From the NCBI RefSeq assembly GCF_007833165.1, contig NZ_VOBQ01000013.1, positions 62,001-126,000 on the forward strand: a stretch of DNA of 64,000 nucleotides, read 5' to 3'. The notes beneath the pieces are model-generated. The model saw nothing but the letters and a program-made list of their open reading frames with translations, was not told the origin of the DNA and searched no databases. This stretch comes from Caenimonas sedimenti (GTDB taxonomy: Bacteria; Pseudomonadota; Gammaproteobacteria; Burkholderiales; Burkholderiaceae_C). Both the position numbers and the translations under genes were made by a program. This document shows positions 61,262-64,000 of this stretch, in pieces (the first letter of the stretch is position 1; each line of letters starts with the position of its first letter).

Positions 61262-61863
61262 GCGGCACCGCCCCGCGCGTCGGCCTGTTCGGCGGCGCCT
61301 TCGACCCGCCGCATGTCGCCCATGTGGCCCTGGCGGAAGCCGCTGTGCGGCAGTTCCAACTCGACGTGCTGTACGTGGTGCCGACCGGCCGTGCCTGGCA
61401 CAAGGCGCGCAACCTGACCGGCGCCGAGCACCGGCTGACGATGGCCCAGCTGGCATTCAAGCCGGTGACGCGCGCCGTCGTGGATGAGCGCGAGATCCTG
61501 CGGCCGGGCCCCACCTACACCATCGACACCCTGCGCGAGCTGGCGCGCGACCTGCCCGGCGCCCGCCTGCACCTGCTGATGGGCGAGGACCAGGCCGCGA
61601 GCTTCACCGCCTGGCGCGAGTGGGAAGACATTGCCCGCCTGGCGGAACTCTGCGTCGCGCGCCGCGGCGCGCAGGAAACCGATGGCGTTGCAGCCCTGCG
61701 GGCCTTGCCGGGTGCCCGGGTTCACGACCTGCAATTGCCCCGGATGGGGGAAAGCGCCACCGACATCCGCACCAAGCTTGCCGCCGGGCAGGACATCACC
61801 CGACTGGTCCCCGCCGGGGTTGCCAGTTATATTGAACGCCATCGCCTTTACCTGACCCCCTGA
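61258..61863 (+). CDS. nadD: Nicotinate-nucleotide adenylyltransferase
   Basis: 201 residues from a GTG that overlaps the hemF stop (GTGA). Nucleotidyltransferase motif [15 protein letters not shown] at the N-terminus and the second ATP motif [18 protein letters not shown] near the C-terminus. It makes deamido-NAD. It is followed by rsfS with a one-base stop/start overlap, the common nadD-rsfS-rlmH order. Confidence 0.96.
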   Translation: MSGTAPRVGLFGGAFDPPHVAHVALAEAAVRQFQLDVLYVVPTGRAWHKARNLTGAEHRLTMAQLAFKPVTRAVVDEREILRPGPTYTIDTLRELARDLPGARLHLLMGEDQAASFTAWREWEDIARLAELCVARRGAQETDGVAALRALPGARVHDLQLPRMGESATDIRTKLAAGQDITRLVPAGVASYIERHRLYLTP

Positions 61864-62534
61864 TGACCCAAGAGACCGCCGCGAAGAAAGACACGCAAAA
61901 ACTCCAGCGCGCCATTGTCGATGGCCTGGAAGATGTCAAAGCCCAGGACATCCAGGTCTTCAACACCGAGCACCTGTCGCCGCTGTTCGAGCGCGTCATC
62001 GTCGCGTCCGGCACCTCGAACCGCCAGACCAAGGCGCTCGCGCACAGCGTGATGGATTCGGTGCGGGAGGCCGGCTTTCCCAAGCCCCGCATCGAGGGCG
62101 AGGACAACGGTGAATGGATCATCGTCGACTGCGGCGCGGCCGTGGCGCACATCATGCAGCCCGCCATCCGCCAGTACTACCACCTCGAGGAGATCTGGGG
62201 CGACAAGCCGGTGCGGCTGCGCCTGGGCGCGGCCAAGCCGGCCATGCCGGTGAAGGAACCCGAGCCGGCGCCGGCGAGAAAACCGACCGCGCCGTCGCTG
62301 CGCCGCAGCAGTGCCGCCAAGACGGCCCTGCGCGACGCCGAGCGCGAGGCGCGGGCGGCCAAGGGGGCCCCCGCCAAGAAATCGGCGGGGAAAAAGGCTG
62401 CTCCGGGCAAGTCCGGCGCTCCCGTCAAGACGGTGAAGGTCGCGGCCAAGAAGACCACGCCCAAGCGCTCCGCGCCGGCCAAGTCGGCCCCCGCGGCGAA
62501 GAAGTCCGCCAAGCCCGCGCCGCGCAAACGCTGA
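61863..62534 (+). CDS. rsfS: Ribosome silencing factor RsfS with long basic tail
   Basis: 223 residues. The first 115 are the normal RsfS domain ([46 protein letters not shown]), which binds ribosomal protein uL14 and blocks subunit joining in starvation. The remaining 105 residues form a Lys/Ala/Pro-rich, histone-H1-like tail ([19 protein letters not shown]). Most RsfS proteins lack this. The tail may add RNA or DNA binding. Confidence 0.94.
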   Translation: MTQETAAKKDTQKLQRAIVDGLEDVKAQDIQVFNTEHLSPLFERVIVASGTSNRQTKALAHSVMDSVREAGFPKPRIEGEDNGEWIIVDCGAAVAHIMQPAIRQYYHLEEIWGDKPVRLRLGAAKPAMPVKEPEPAPARKPTAPSLRRSSAAKTALRDAEREARAAKGAPAKKSAGKKAAPGKSGAPVKTVKVAAKKTTPKRSAPAKSAPAAKKSAKPAPRKR

Positions 62535-62536
62535 GC

Positions 62537-63004
62537 ATGAAGCTGCTGGTCGTCGCGGTCGGCCAGCGCGTGCCCGACTGGGCGCAGGCGGCCTGGGACG
62601 ACTACGCGAAGCGCTTCCCGCCGGAGTCCCGGCTGGAACTGAAGGCTGTCAAGACCGAGCCGCGCGGTTCCAAGACCCTGCCCACGCTGCTGGCGGCGGA
62701 GCGCGAGCGCATCGCCGCTGCCGTGCCCAAGGGCGCCCGCATCGTGGCGCTGGACGAGCGGGGCACACCCCTGACCACCGTGGCGCTCGCCGCCAAGCTG
62801 CAAGCCTGGCAGCTGGAGAACGACGTGGTGGCGCTCGTCATCGGCGGCCCCGACGGCCTGGACCCCGCGTTCAAGCAGGCGGCGCACGAGCGCATCCGCC
62901 TGTCCGACCTGACGCTGCCGCACGCGATGGTGCGGGTGCTGCTGGCCGAGCAGCTCTACCGGGCGTGGTCCATCGATGCGAACCATCCTTACCACCGTGA
63001 GTAG
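62537..63004 (+). CDS. rlmH: 23S rRNA (pseudouridine1915-N3)-methyltransferase
   Basis: 155 residues, SPOUT fold. [16 protein letters not shown] is the SAM-binding knot, and [22 protein letters not shown] followed by NHPYHRE is the invariant C-terminus. It begins two bases after rsfS and overlaps the maf gene by eight bases. Confidence 0.97.
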   Translation: MKLLVVAVGQRVPDWAQAAWDDYAKRFPPESRLELKAVKTEPRGSKTLPTLLAAERERIAAAVPKGARIVALDERGTPLTTVALAAKLQAWQLENDVVALVIGGPDGLDPAFKQAAHERIRLSDLTLPHAMVRVLLAEQLYRAWSIDANHPYHRE

Positions 63005-63608
63005 TCCGGGCTTCCTCTACCTGGCGTCGCAAAGTCCGCGGCGCCGGCAATTGCTGGAGCAGCTCGGCGTGCGGCACGAACTGCTGCTGCCCGGCCCGGA
63101 CGAGGACAGCGAGGCGCTGGAAGCAGTGCGGCCCGGTGAGGCACCCGCCGCGTATGTGAAGCGCGTGACCGGCCTGAAGCTGGAGGCCGCCGTGGCGCGC
63201 CTGGTGCGGCGCGGACTGCCACCGGCACCGGTGCTGTGTTCGGACACCACGGTGGCGCTCGGCCGCGCGATCTACGGCAAGCCGGAGGACGCCAGGGACG
63301 CGGCGCGCATGCTGAGCGAACTGTCAGGCCATACCCATCGAGTCCTCACGGCGGTGGCCGTGCAGAGCGGCCGCCGCCGTTTCGACGCATTGAGCGACTC
63401 GCGCGTCACCTTCGCCAAGCTAACGCCGGCGCAGATCCGCGGATACATCGCGGGCGGCGAGCCCACCGGCAAGGCGGGTGCCTACGCCGTGCAGGGGACC
63501 GCCGCGGCCTTCATCACCCGCATCGCCGGCTCCTACACGGGCATCATGGGCCTGCCCCTGTTCGAGACGGCGCAGCTGCTGCGCAAGGTGGGCGTCCGCT
63601 GGGGCTGA
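62997..63608 (+). CDS. maf: Maf-like nucleotide pyrophosphatase
   Basis: 203 residues from GTG (210 if ATG 62976 is used). [17 protein letters not shown] is the Maf signature, and [18 protein letters not shown] and the [15 protein letters not shown] block fit the YhdE type that hydrolyses dTTP/UTP and modified nucleotides. GTG was preferred because it yields the usual short lead before LASQSPRR. Confidence 0.92.
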   Translation: MSSPGFLYLASQSPRRRQLLEQLGVRHELLLPGPDEDSEALEAVRPGEAPAAYVKRVTGLKLEAAVARLVRRGLPPAPVLCSDTTVALGRAIYGKPEDARDAARMLSELSGHTHRVLTAVAVQSGRRRFDALSDSRVTFAKLTPAQIRGYIAGGEPTGKAGAYAVQGTAAAFITRIAGSYTGIMGLPLFETAQLLRKVGVRWG

Positions 63609-63610
63609 GG

Positions 63611-63616
63611 TATCCT
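63611..63616 (+). promoter_or_regulatory. Possible -10 box for the RNase G gene
   Basis: TATCCT, spaced so that transcription would start one base before the RNase G ATG. No good -35 is visible. Confidence 0.35.
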
Positions 63617-63623
63617 GCGCCGC

Positions 63624-64000
63624 ATGCAACAGGACATCCTGGTCAACTGGTCGCCGCAGGAAACGCGCGTGGCCATCGTCGAGAGCGGCGCCGTGCAGGA
63701 GCTGCACGTCGAACGCACGCTGGAGCGCGGGCTGGTCGGCAATGTGTACCTCGGCAAGGTCGCACGCGTGCTGCCGGGCATGCAGTCCGCCTTCATCGAC
63801 ATCGGGCTGGAGCGCGCGGCGTTCCTGCACGTGGCCGACGTCTGGCAGCGCCAGCCCGACGGCGAGCCGCCGGCAGCGGTGCGCAACAGCCAGCCGCAGG
63901 TGCCCATCGAGAAACAGGTGTTCGAAGGCCAGGCGCTGATGGTGCAGGTGATCAAGGACCCCATCGGTACCAAGGGCGCGCGCCTGTCCACGCAGATCAG
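63624..64000 (+). CDS. rng: Ribonuclease G, N-terminal part (3' end outside window)
   Basis: The first 125 residues of a gene that runs off the window. MQQDILVNWSPQETRVAIVE and the S1-like domain (ERGLVGNVYLGKVARVLPGMQ truncated, AFIDIGLERAAFLHV) match RNase G/E. RNase G matures 16S rRNA 5' ends and trims mRNAs. The Asp metal site lies further on and cannot be checked. Confidence 0.93.
   Translation, partial: MQQDILVNWSPQETRVAIVESGAVQELHVERTLERGLVGNVYLGKVARVLPGMQSAFIDIGLERAAFLHVADVWQRQPDGEPPAAVRNSQPQVPIEKQVFEGQALMVQVIKDPIGTKGARLSTQI

Overview
The window is a GC-rich, densely packed bacterial chromosome segment. Gene content points to a betaproteobacterium of the Comamonadaceae/Burkholderiales type (Ramlibacter- or Variovorax-like). 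Indicators are the LPS genes kdsB, lpxK and adk beside exbB/exbD, a coproporphyrinogen III oxidase (hemF) between purD and nadD, and many GTG/TTG starts with four-base stop/start overlaps. No rRNA, tRNA, CRISPR array, integrase or prophage was seen. The genus is an inference from gene style; I could not run a search.

Layout. 0-6.8 kb: the C-terminal end of a FimV-like protein, an MFS carrier with a D-2-hydroxyacid dehydrogenase, a DUF1993 protein, lexA with two tandem LexA boxes, a divergent L-asparaginase and two small exported or membrane proteins. 6.8-10.6 kb: a leftward envelope operon exbB-exbD-lpxK-Trm112-kdsB-adk. 11-18.3 kb: xseA, a 275-bp array of nested hairpins, sodB, two unrelated isocitrate dehydrogenases in tandem and a cold-shock protein. 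18.5-21.3 kb: clpS-clpA. 21.4-25.3 kb: a five-gene partner-switching (stressosome-type) operon rsbR-rsbS-rsbT, a phosphatase with its own ATPase domain, and a histidine kinase with an RsbT-like N-terminus. 25.4-27.7 kb: an enolase paralogue lacking one catalytic histidine, coupled to an APH-type kinase. 27.7-35.4 kb: panE, small proteins, a Bcr/CflA-type efflux protein and an RND pump with adaptor. 35.5-42 kb: a degenerate transglutaminase-like protein, a helical unknown, a family-39-type glycosyltransferase, a RES/Xre toxin-antitoxin pair, and a GST gene divergent from an NTF2-like/MerR pair.

42-55.7 kb: a leftward block that reads as one nucleobase-salvage and pyrimidine-degradation region. 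It holds cytosine deaminase, an EamA exporter, a PhnD-like binding protein, a BMP-type nucleoside ABC transporter (four genes), a HupE-like membrane protein, a TPR protein, upp, a URC4-like protein and a URC1-like GTP cyclohydrolase II homologue. This matches the core of the URC uracil-degradation pathway described in yeast. 55.8-56.5 kb: a REP-associated tyrosine transposase bracketed by inverted REP doublets. 56.5-64 kb: a HerA-like ATPase, then a rightward housekeeping run yebC, a small membrane protein, purD, hemF, nadD, rsfS, rlmH, maf and the start of RNase G.

The most unusual items are the hairpin array before sodB, the stressosome operon ending in a histidine kinase, the URC/nucleobase region, the enolase-like protein with Ala363 at the catalytic-His position, and modular intergenic repeats, one copy of which carries an inserted hairpin also found in the 12.3-kb array.
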